Origin: Mesocentrotus franciscanus
Lineage: Eukaryota; Echinodermata; Echinoidea; Camarodonta; Strongylocentrotidae
Length of the DNA stretch: 64,000 nucleotides
Direction: 5' to 3'
Assembly (NCBI GenBank): GCA_037976565.1
Contig: CP137672.1
Coordinates: 30,261,218 to 30,325,217 of the forward strand
Shown here one piece after another: positions 37,210-48,500 of this stretch. Each line of letters starts with the position of its first letter. Position 1 is the stretch's first letter. Under the pieces are notes generated by a model. It was not told the DNA's origin. It ran no database searches and saw only the letters and a list, made by a program, of their open reading frames with translations. Both the position numbers and the translations under genes were made by a program.

Positions 37210-37612
37210 TTTAAAGGTATAGACCAGTTTTGGAAATGCCCCCCTCTCAAAAAATGAAATGGAAGCTCTCATTACCAATCATGAAAAAATATGTTTTGAC
37301 TAATACGTGATGATACAAATTTTGCCGGGAAACCGCCTACTAATTGATATATTTGGTAAATTATTATATCTATTTGGAACAAATAGATATCGCGCACGTG
37401 TCGTGCACGTGTCGCGTTGTCCCATATACATCTTTCTGTGTACAGTGCTTGTAACTTTACCAAGACTGGGCCAAATTTCTTATCATTTTGATGATTCCAG
37501 AACCTTGCAGTACACACTGATACTTAGCTAGATGATCAACCTTTTCTGATCGATTCCACAACGTTTCTTTCACAATGCAATCGCATGACCAGAACTGGTC
37601 TTTATCTTTAAG
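37210..37612. mobile_element. MITE (CTTAAAGA type), copy 2
   Basis: The left end is TTTTAAAGGTATAGACCAGT, and the right end reverse-complemented is CCTTAAAGATAAAGACCAGT. The right half matches 23,030-23,238 closely (TGTACAGTGCTTGTAACTTT, GATGATCAACCTTTTCTGAT). It lies downstream of the GUCD1 stop codon, perhaps within its 3' untranslated region. Confidence 0.8.
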
Positions 37613-37615
37613 GAC

Positions 37616-37725
37616 TTGTGATTGATTCAAATCATTCGCAACTTGAAATTAATCACAGCTGTGTACTTAAGAGATAGGAGGTGTGATTAATTTCAGGTTG
37701 CGATTGATTTGAATCAATCGCAACT
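37616..37725. repeat. Imperfect palindrome
   Basis: Arms GATTGATTCAAATCATTCGC / AACTTGAAATTAATCACA and the mirror TGTGATTAATTTCAGGTTGC / GATTGATTTGAATCAATC around a short spacer. Directly follows the MITE. Probably another short hairpin element. Confidence 0.7.
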
Positions 37726-38196
37726 CTTTATAATACAGGGCTCAGGGCTCGAAATAGAATAAAAATACAAAGACTTGGGACCAGGCAAAATAACCTTGTT
37801 ATAATAAGAGTTTGTTATAACAGTGTTCCAGTGTTAATGAGTTTCCAATGTAATGAGATGTAACGCTTGTGACAAGTGATACCCGAGTCATGAATTCTGT
37901 TATATTAAATCTGTTACGGAGAATTCTGTTTCGGTATATTAAATCTGTTATGGAGAATTCTGAAATATTAAATCTGTTATGGAGAATCCAATAGACCTGT
38001 TTACTAATTTCATACATAATTTTTGCCCTACCTATTAAACAACATGTAATATATATGCAATTAGCATTCTGACTATTGAAATACATTTATTTGTAACAGG
38101 TAAACAGAATCATTTGTATCCAGGCATTTCACAAAGACGTATGCATTTAATTTGGTTACATTACGAAAATGGCCCATTGAAACTCAATAGTGAACA

Positions 38197-39127
38197 GGGG
38201 GGTGATTCACTAACTGGGAACGATATCGTTCCTAAGAGCAATTTTGGGATTGATTTCAATCCCAGCTTAAAATCGATTCTACCTGACTGGTTCACTAAAT
38301 CGCTTTTAGGCTGGGATCAATCCCAGCGTGAATAATCATGCGCGCATATGAATATTCATGTGCGCGATCAATCCAACCAATCAACAGACTCAAATTTTGG
38401 TCACTGGACATCAATCAATCACGTAGCCGATCGACATAACGATAATTAGCTAGCTATCGTCGCTTAATTTGTCAATGACGTTCATTTCTATGTTGATTTT
38501 GTTTTAACATTAGAAGCAAGCTGAGTGAAATTTTGCATAAGACATGACAAAAAATCATTCATGACTGTTTCATGTAGCAACGTGAGGATTCATACGATTT
38601 TCTGTGGGTATAGTTTGTCTTTCTTTATGCTTGTTTCGAGTAAAATGGCGGATTTAAGGGCCTAGATCTACGTAATGTACGTAAGTTAGGCCTACCGTCC
38701 CCATGCAGCTAGCATATGTAGCAGAAAGCGGACTAACTTTAGTCTTTAGTGTTTTACATATGTTGTTGGCAGTAAGTTGAGTTAGGCCTACCCTATCATA
38801 GTATAAATTACATCGATTCGATATATCACTTTAACAGTGACTAACAATATCTATCTTCCTCTTGTTTGCTCTAATTTAGCTTCAGTTTGACAGTTTTGTC
38901 TTTGACTTTACCAGAAAGTGTAGGCTAAGACGAGAGTACTAGTATTTAGTAAGAGTGATCCGGATCACTCTTAGCCTTAATAGCGATTTTAATGCTAAAA
39001 TCAATCCCAAATGCCTTAGTGAATCAGTTCCTAAGAGCGATATTGCTCTTAATTAGGAGTGATATTGAGCCTAAGAGCGATTTTATCTCATTTGGGATCG
39101 ATTTTAGCTGTTAGTGAATCACCCCCC
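38197..39127. mobile_element. Non-autonomous DNA transposon with GGGGGGTGATTCACTAAC ends
   Basis: Identical 18-bp terminal inverted repeats at 38,197-38,214 and 39,110-39,127. Similar subterminal phrases occur on both sides (CTAAGAGCGATTTT and GGGATTGATTT, with TTCACTAA motifs). About 931 bp. The 73-residue ORF at the left end is a repeat artefact. No transposase, and no clear target-site duplication, was seen. Confidence 0.82.
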
Positions 39128-41040
39128 AGGTCTACATGTATTAAAGCATTATTAAAAGCAAAATTAAAAAGGAGTGTTTTGAGTTTTGAGTACTGATAAC
39201 TATCAGTAAAATAATTGTGTGAACTCTTCACTAGTTTTATTCTCTTGTGGATAACATCATCTCAGCAGTCCAAGGTGAAAACGATTACTTTATGCTCTTA
39301 AATTTCCTCTGGCAACCATTTCTCTGGGCTTTATTCCTTCAAAGATGTAGAGTTAGGGTAAGGATTGCAATACCGGTATAGGGTTTTATGTTAGGTTTAG
39401 GGTTAGGGTTAGTATAGTTTTTGGTCCAGGATTGAGGTTAGAAATGTGGTTTAATAGTGTATGAGTTTGGATGCAGATCAATGACACCACATCATGTGTC
39501 GTACAATCTTGCTATGACCAACTTGTATCCAGTATTTAACATGTAGGTACTTTTTTTTTTAAATAAATATTTTCAGCACTATTCACCATTTTGGACATGA
39601 TTTGATGATTCTAAGATGTCCATAATTGACCTTGACTTTTGAATGATTTCTTTTACAATGCAATATCACAACAAGATCTCTACATCAATGAGAATTTGAA
39701 ATTCATAAGTTTTTATTTTGTGAATTCTGTGAATATTTATAACAAAATAGTATATGAATAAAATTTTACAATCATTAAAAAAAAAATTGTATTATACTTA
39801 TGTCAATGTATGAGTCCATTATGCTGCAATTGATCAGGATTATAAACTGCCTACCATATTCCAATATGTCATTAAGAGGAGAATATACCTGCACCTGAGA
39901 ATTGTGACAAAATAATTTTTCTTTTCTTTTGCTTATCAATGTGGATTTCTGCACAAGAAAAAAAACACAAACAAAAAAATGAACTAATCAAAAACAAAAT
40001 AAACCAAAATCCTATAGTATTTAATCTACCCATATAGATTAAATTTAAATGTATTAAGTTTTTAAAAATGTATATTTTTTAATAGAGAAGTATTTGATAT
40101 AATAAGAATGCAATGAGATGCTAGAACAGGTCATTTTTATCATCACATCACTCCTCTCCTTTCTGTTGACAAATATGACATTCTAATAAAATGATTTCTG
40201 TATTTGTCTTTATAAGATATTCATAGGTCCACCTGTAAATCTTTAATCAGTTATACCGGGATTAGAGCCCGAGGGTCACAGTAATTTCCCCTCCCAGGCA
40301 CAGGTGACGCTAAAATACTTGATAATAATAGTAATGGAATAACTTGTATCACCTTCTTGTCAACAAAATGATACATTTAAGTGAAATCAAAATGATTATA
40401 TTTAAGCACCCCCTTCGGTGAAGTACAATACACCAGTGTTGAGAGTTGACACGCATGATTTATTACTCTATACTCATTATAACAGGTACCAGTCGAGTAC
40501 TCTGGGAGGAGTTCAGGGAGATTATATAGATTAACATCCAAGATATGATGTGGGTGTGTGTGAGTGAGTGTGCTTGTGTATAAGAGTATGGTACATGTAT
40601 ATAACTAATGTGAGAGAAAGAAATGTTCCTTTAAAGCGGGACTGCATGCACTACTTGTAGCTACTTGCGCCCTCTATATTGCAAACAATTCCTAAGCGGT
40701 CACCCATGATCCCCAGTTTCTCATGTTACCGTAATTGAGAGCTGATTTGATGAGATAACCACCTGTCAGTGACCACGCAGGGAGGTCTACCCCCTCCTGG
40801 CCAAACTAGTCCAGACATGCTTTAACAAAATGCGTGTGGTTATCAAAATTGGAATGTATATTGAAAGAAACGATAAGAAGACACAACGCCTTCGTAGCTC
40901 TTCGTTCTTAACTTTATTTGTATTAAAACAGACAAAATTTAATATGTTGAGTACTAACGTAATTTGTGGGCCATCGCGACACAGTGTCTACGATAGTTGT
41001 ATGAGGTGGGAGGCCAGGTAGTAGCTGCCAGCTTTCGTCC
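39128..41040. other. Intergenic, AT-rich, one dispersed repeat fragment
   Basis: The only shared element noticed is at about 40,632-40,760 (ACTACTTGTAGCTACTTGCGCCCTCTA), which resembles 29,360-29,455 (ACTTGTAAGTTGTACCTACTTGCGCCCTCTA, written in pieces: CTACTTGCGCCCTCTA in both). No gene seen. Confidence 0.4.
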
Positions 41041-41545
41041 AATATTCTCCCTCGCTCTGGCGTACTGATGGGGGGCTGGGGGGCAGTTGCCCCCCAACAT
41101 ATGATCATATATGTGGTTTATTTCTAATTCGAAACAAGTGATTTACAAATGTTGCTGAAATGGCATGATTTTTTCCCTGAGCTTCCGGGGGCTCTGCCCC
41201 CGGGACCTCACCAGGACCCTTAGGCAGGCCCCTGGATGCTCATCTGACCGTTATTAAATGCCTAAAACCCCTGAGCTTCATGGGGGCTCTGCCCCCTGTA
41301 CCCCACCAGGGCCCTAAGGCTGGATGGTCATCTGACCGTTATTAAATGCCTAAAACCCCTGAGCTTCATGGGGCTCTGCCCCTTGACCCCCGCTGGGGCT
41401 TTGCCCCTGGACCCTACGCCAATATATGCTCCACTTGCTTTGCTCTACCTAATCATAAATACTTCAGCCCCACATTGAAAAACGTTCCGTAGGGCCTTTA
41501 TATGTAACATGTAAGAGTGGTGGTGATGCAGATTTTTCTCCCCCA
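41041..41545 (+). mobile_element. Small solo arm related to the foldback element
   Basis: Starts with TGGCGTACTGATGGGGGGCT and a GGGGGGCAGTTGCCCCCC palindrome, then GTGATTTACAAATGTTGCTG as in 151-170. Three subrepeats with CCTGAGCTTC and CATCTGACCG follow. It ends with the inner-arm phrase AAAAACGTTC (compare 1,194) and GTGATGCAGATTTTT (compare 1,229). About 430-500 bp in place of 1.3-2 kb. One arm only; no mirror copy is seen nearby. Confidence 0.75.
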
Positions 41546-41629
41546 ACGTTTTTGGTCACTCTGCCACTGCTCCCTCGTCCTAGCTCGCATTTCGTCCCCC
41601 TGGTCATGAAAAGAAATCGCTGCCCCTGT

Positions 41630-41790
41630 TATTAATTTTTTTTTTATTATTACTGTTATTATAGTAGTATTATTATCATTACAATTATTATCATTCTTGT
41701 TTAATATTATTATCATTATTTAATATCATATATATTATCATCATTATCATTATTATCATCATAATAATAATTTATAATTTATAATCATCG
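41630..41790. repeat. ATT/ATC microsatellite
   Basis: T-run followed by ATTATTACTGTTATTATAG, CATTATTATCATCATAATAA and similar. It lies upstream of ACOX3 exon 1. A pyrimidine-rich CTCCTCCCCTCCT run follows at 41,992-42,050. Confidence 0.8.
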
Positions 41791-42573
41791 TATCAATCAA
41801 TTTAAGAGTGTAGCCTGTAGGTCTATACCCCTATATGCATGCATATAGTCTGAATAAATCATAATATTGAATGAAAGATGATAATTAAAAAAAGAAGCAG
41901 ACGTCAATACAGTTCTCGATAATTCTGCCAAATTGAAATATTAATATTCACAACAAGCTAGCTTGAAAACGATGGGGCAGGCGCCCCGCCCCCCTCCTCT
42001 TCTCCTCCCCTCCTCTCCTCCTCCCCTCCTCTCCTCCTCCCCTCCTCCCTGCCACTTCATCGTGCAGCTATATATATATATTTTTTTTTTTTAATCTGTT
42101 TAGGGGACGTAATTTCGTATTAGAAGGGATTGTATCGCGATTATATACCCTTTACTCAAAGTTTACTGCAAACGATGGAAGTAAAAGAAACGGAAGAAAA
42201 GGGGTTATATATATCCCTCGAATTCTCGGATCAGGAAATGTTACTACAATGTCTGTGCGTGCTTAGTTTAGTGAGTGGCTATTCACCGTATTGAGACTCT
42301 CTGACATATGTACGACAATATGTGTGCGTGCTAGCTAAGTTTAACGAGTTGCCACTCTCCGTATTTTCACTCTCTTTCAAATAACAGTCTGCAGCGCGTA
42401 TACGCCATAATACACGGCATGCGGCACTCACTTTTAGTCTGTTATCCGATTATTATTATTACTGAAAATACAGTTCTACGTACAATCAATCCTGCCCAGT
42501 ATTTGAACCGAATGTAGGAGCAACAGAGTGTTGTTCTAAAATTCACTTTTTCCCGTGATAAAGGACTGATAAA

Positions 42574-45500
42574 ATGTCTAAAGTCAAATTACTAGATAAG
42601 CTCGTGCAAGAAAGAGCCGGTGCAGACGGATCATCATCACGGAATGCCCCTGGTGTAGCGGACCAGGTTCTGTCGGGAAGTGCCTCATCGAGCGATGAAG
42701 ATACAACACCTGACGGAAAACACATCTTCGATGTTTTACCTGATTTACCAGCAGGACCTCTTGATGTTTACCGGAAAAATGCTACTTTTGATTGGAAAGC
42801 AATGAAGGTGGCATTTGAAGGCGAGGAATGCATTCGTTATCATGTGAGTGAATTCAAATTGCAGTTCAAAGTCAAAGTCAAAGTCAAACTCAAAGAGTCA
42901 AAGTAAACATTATTATTAATAATAACAATGATGAGATCTTCTTCTTCTACTTGATTTCCTCCAGGTTGGAGAACTGCGGAGTAGTATCCTTCGCAGATTG
43001 GGTCTATAAGATTAGGCAGACAATATAATAATAGCCTAATAGGGGTAGATCTACATAAGAGTAAGACCGAAATTTTCTGTCTCTTTCGTTCGTTAGCCTC
43101 TGATTTGGGTAGGGTCGGCTCCTCTCTTTAGAGACAGAAGCCGACCATAGGCGCTCCTGTGCAAACTCGGTCGTACGGATCTGGCCACCAAATTCCGGCC
43201 AAACTTTTGGACTAAAATTTCATTTTAGGGGATTCATATCCGATGCATTTATTTTTGAAAATTAGTTCTAGGCTAATATACATCGGTTCCACTTACCAGA
43301 TTGACTGTATGATGCATTTAAGGGTCTTTTTTCCCGGTTTTCCTCGTCGAAATTGAAGTCCGCTCCGTTTTGAAATTGTCACTGCGCATGCGCTGCAAAA
43401 ATTATATACCTGTATATGGAGCCAGTGTGAAGACCAAGGCCTTAGGCCCTGAGCTTTTTGATCAGGCCATCTATTTACACAAGGTAAAGCAGGGGAGAGA
43501 GAATTTCCCCCTGCCGAACCCCTTGCTTTACAGGAAATTCAGGAGAATGACGGTCTCCCCACAACACGGAAGCTGAGAGACCTTCGTACATCTTCTTCAG
43601 TGTGAGCCAGAGCCTGCCTCTGATGCCGCCTTTACAAAGCTTGTAGAGGAGGCCACGGTGCCACACAGCATCGAAGGCCTTAGCTGCATCGACTGGTTTG
43701 CTTGTTAGCTTCAATTATCATGGTGAGTGTAGCTGCTGTCAGGGTACATTAGTGACCAGTCTGGAAGCCCCCTGTAGTTCATCGGGTAAAGACGGGTATG
43801 CCGTTTCTACTAAGAGAGCTTTCGAGGGTAGGCTTAAGGAGGAGTTCCAAGAGTTTGCAGAATACTGTAGTCAGAGAGATGCCTCTGTAGTTTGACGGGT
43901 TGCTAAGGGGCTTGCCCTTCCCTTTATGAATGGGCAGGATCAGGCTTTTCTTGAAGCTCTCTGGGATATGGATATGATGGATAAAGTTGTTCAGTAACAG
44001 GAGGATGAGACGGCGAGGTCCTGTGTGAAGGATGTGCTCGGGTGCTACGTTATCCATACCTCCTGCCTTCTTTGGCTTGAGTCTGGAGATTGCTGCATTG
44101 GGTTCATCAGAAGTGAAGATTAGAGTAGGACTGAGCACAGATTCAAGCATCGCAGTGATCTCAGCATCCACTTCACACCTGGGATAGTCCTCGGGATGTA
44201 AGAGATCGGCAAAGTAGATTTGCCAACCGTGTAAGGTCTCTAGAGTCTAGACCTGAGAAGGTTCTACCTTTGTAAGTGATGATTTCTGTGCGAGCAGTAG
44301 TGCCTGAGGGATTGTGTTACCGAACCAATTTGTGGAATAGCTGCTGGTTGTCACCATGGGCAGCTTCCACCTCATCCAGGAGATTACTCTTCGCCCTCTG
44401 TCTGCTCTGACGTAGTCTTCGACGGAAGAATTTCTTGGCTCCTTTATAGTCAGTCCATGCTGGATTTCCATGATCTTTGGGTTTCCCCATGTCCTTCCAA
44501 TGTTTCCACATTTGTTTCATGCGGCTGTAAGAGCAGTCTACCATGCTGGACCACTCTGGTAACCTTCCCTTACTGTGGCCCGATATGGAATGTGGGAGAT
44601 TGAGAGATATATCCCGCATGTGCTTGGTCAGTTGGTCTAATAACGACTCTGCATCTTCTGGTGTTGGGTCTGTTGGGTCTGTTGGGTCTGTTGGAAGATG
44701 TGCCCATAGTGTTTTTGCAGCAGTCTTCTAGGACCATAGCATAGGATTCTGTTATTTCTTTCTGTTTGCATTGCTCCCATTTGATGTTTACCCTGCTGAG
44801 CTTGGTGCCAACTGGTTTTGAGAGCGGGGTGGAGTAGATGGTTGTAGACGGACTGCTTAGTTGGGTGCAAACGGGGATATGATCGGAAGTGTTCATCGGG
44901 TGCTCGGCTACGACAGAGAAATTCTTGAAGTGAGACGTGCATATTGATTTCACAAGAATCAAGTCGAGAATTAATGAACTTGTTCAAAAGATGGGTTGAT
45001 CGTTTCCATTGGGAGATGGAGATGGTGAGATCTGCATTGAAATCTCTGAGTATGACCAAATTTGAGGAGAGAGGGAGGCCTGCAATAATATGAGTCATTT
45101 CATCGAGGATTAAAAACCGCCTGATGACCTTGTGCAGATATATTTCCATTCCTGTTACTTGGTGCATTCCGCAAGCTTTGCTCTTTGCGTTCATTATTGG
45201 TGAGCCTTGGTGTGGGGTTACCTGGAGCATCGTTAGAGTTCAGGTTGGTTTTACTTTTCAGAATGCTGGCATATGACAATTGCCCACTGCTGTTTGAAGA
45301 GTTTTGCTGTCGAGGAGGGCAAACATTTTGGGCTGTACTTTGTGTGTCAAAACTTGCACGTTCGGAGGTGCTTTTCTCCCTGTTAGTGTGGCACAGATCT
45401 TTATGACTTGGGTCCCCAGTGGTTAGGTTGTGATCAGTGGATTGATCCTTTGGTCGAACTGCAGGGCCCAGTGTAGTTGGCTTCTTTGCTTGGGCATCTG

Positions 45501-48500
45501 GGATTTGCCCTTTTGAGTGCTTTTGGGCTACCGGTATGTTGTGTGGGAGGGCGCCATGGAAACTGTCTTGGTGAAAGTTATGTGATTTCTGGGTGGATCT
45601 TTCGATTGTTCGACTGTTCCTATTAGGGATTGCCAGACCGTGATGGGATTTCTCTGGAACAGGCTGAGGGTAGGAGTTAAGTGTACCTTTCTTGGGGCTT
45701 TTGGGGATTTCCACTACATCCATGTTGAGTGGCATGAATGGGTTGCTTGTGTGGAGTTGGAAGTGCGAGGTTGGTTTGGGGCTGATATTTGGGTTATTCC
45801 TAGGTCTGGGGGTAGTCTTAGACACATGGCTATCAACAGATCGTTCTTCTTGAGAATTTCCTCATCTTTTTCAGATTATGGTGTGAATTGTTGAGTGAAT
45901 CTGTTGATCTTTTGAGGTGGCTGCGGTAGTACGTCACATCTTCCTCAGCTCTATTTAAGGCAAAGGTTTTTTCTCGCAGGGTAACCAAGAGAGATTCATT
46001 CTGTTCTTGTGCGATTCGGTTTGCCGCTCTTGTGGTACGTAGATCCGCTGTGAGTTGCTTTGTTGTGTTCTCTGCCTTAGCGCAGAGATTGCAGGGCTTC
46101 TGCTGATGGGCAGTGGTAGTTTGCGAGGCGGTGGCAGGGTACTGATGTGCATGGCTGGGATGTTTGGAGCCGTCTTCTTGAAGAAGTTTTGCTGCTTGGT
46201 TCAGTATCGTTGAGAGGTGCGTCCTCCTGAGAGCTGTAGAGACTTTTAGAGAGTTGTTCCGCCGCTTGGGAGTTCGGGAGGTCTTCTCTGACACATGGGG
46301 TTCTGTCCACAGTCTGACGTTGCCTGCTGGAGGGGACAGTGTATGGGGTGTTGGGCTTGTGAGAGCCGACTGGGGTTGAGTCGCTGTTATGAGGTGTGAG
46401 GGTGAGATCTCCTTACCTAGTGGGGAAATCTGGGATCGAGAGAATTGAAACATCTACACGTTGAGAAGGAGTGTCCTCTGCTTTCGATGCCTGTGTCAGG
46501 CAGTCACTAATACTACTACTACTATTATTACTACCACTCCTACAATGCATGAAGCTGAAGTCTAACTCTAACTTCGTACTTCTACTTCCAGTTCTAAGTC
46601 TAACCAAAAACGGGATGGACCCTTTTAGTACTTTAGCTTTAATAGGAATATAGGAAGTTACAGAAAATTCATCTAGCACAATGCACAGTAGCACTGTAGC
46701 AGCAGGAGTAGACCGAAAGCTTCAGTCTCTGATATTGACGGTTGTTCCGCTGAGACTACATCTGGCTCCACTGACCGCCTCTAACTCTAAGCTCTATACT
46801 AGTAGTAGACTAGTTATGGGGAAGGTTGACAAATGTCAGTTTTATTAAAGAATTACCCATACATACCAGACAGTTATTTCTGTCTACAGCAGGAGTAGAA
46901 AACGGTACATGAACATTATATGGTCTAGCTTGTGTTGTGGTGGTAATTGTATAGGGGCACTTCCAATTTTGGTGACTCTCCCATTTGAGAGACTGTCTCC
47001 CATATTAAGAATAAGAAACTTAGCGTACCAAAGTACAAAAGAAACAACATCAACAGGGCAATGTTCCCTGCCAAATGTTTGCTCTCTGAGACTGACTCTG
47101 GGGTCATTGTTTCATGTGGATCAACAAAACCTATTATGAAAACAGGACTAGATGTTGAATTTTTAAAGTGGACGATCAAAAGGCATTATTTTTCATGAGG
47201 AATTTGCTCATTATATTTCATTTTGAATTGATGTAATTAATCCCTTTGCTGCAATATAAAATTATAAATAATAGAAATTTGAATTTCAAATGGGAGACTG
47301 TCTCCCAAATAGGCTAGCAAAAATCTTGACAAAAGTTTCTGACACCTAACAGTCTCCCAAATAGATTATAAGTCTCATAAATTGTTCTAGGGTAGATCAT
47401 ACATGAGGTCATGAGCGTCAATACGCATTAGCATTGACTACTTTGCGTTGCTGGAGTGGTCATGAGTAGGGGGGAATAATTATTCAAATTCTTTATATTC
47501 TTCTTGGAAACTTAAATTTCTAGCAGAGCATGCATATGTACAGAACATGTAATTGAAGAGTCACTGAATCAGGTCATCTAGCAAATGTAATTGAATTAAA
47601 TCCTACTTACTCTTATTTTGGATGTTCACCATGTTCTATTTACATTAGTGCAGTGCTCACTGAATGTTCAACACAGTTTAACATACTGTACATAGGTTTG
47701 TACACATGACCATGAGTGACCAAAGTATAGTTTTTCCCTATTTTAATAACCATGGTTAGATCCATCAGATTTAAGTGGATAGTCCAATACGGGTCATTAG
47801 GACTACACGTGTTCATGTAAGTCCATATTGGTTTTGAGTACATATCTCTAAACTAAAGTTTTAATTTTATCTTGCTCCTAGTATACAATATGGAAAACAC
47901 TTGAGAAGGATCCACTCTTCCAACATAGCCAAAGACCGCTGACAATGGAAGAGTCCAGAGCCCTTGTCTTCCGTCAGGTCAAGCAGCTGATCCGCTATAA
48001 CTTTCTGTCCATGGAAGGTATTCTAGCAAACCCAGACACCATCAGTTGGTTCAACAATGCCGTGTGCCTTTATGATGCTGCACTGTCTACCAAGTTTAAC
48101 CTGAACAAGAATGTGAGTGTCTTCAACTATACATTAGCGAGCTTTCGATTTAGGCACCCGACGTGGGCTACGACGCGTGACGTCATATTTATCAACTGCG
48201 CATGTGCGAGCTTCTGGGCCCGTTCCTTCCAAATCACACGACGGGAGTCGGGGCAATTTCCGTGAATCCCGTCGTCGTGAAAACGGCAACGTGGGTGCAG
48301 TTTCCTCGTATCCCTGTTGTTATCATTCTATCATTTTTTCTTTCTGTCTTAATTTCCTAATGTTTTTCTTTGTTTCTTCCTTCTATCACTTTTTCTTATG
48401 TTAGTCTTTGTTTTTATCATTCTATCACATTCTCTTTCCTTATGTTATTCTTTGTTTCTTCCTTCTATCAGCTTCTCTTATGTTATTCTATGTTTTTATC

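Noticed and set aside
42844..42906. Extension of ACOX3 exon 1 ORF beyond 42,843 (20 more residues)
   Set aside because: The GTGAGT donor at 42,844 and the phase-compatible exon 2 at 47,882 fit the protein family; the extension encodes only the short AAAGTC repeat.
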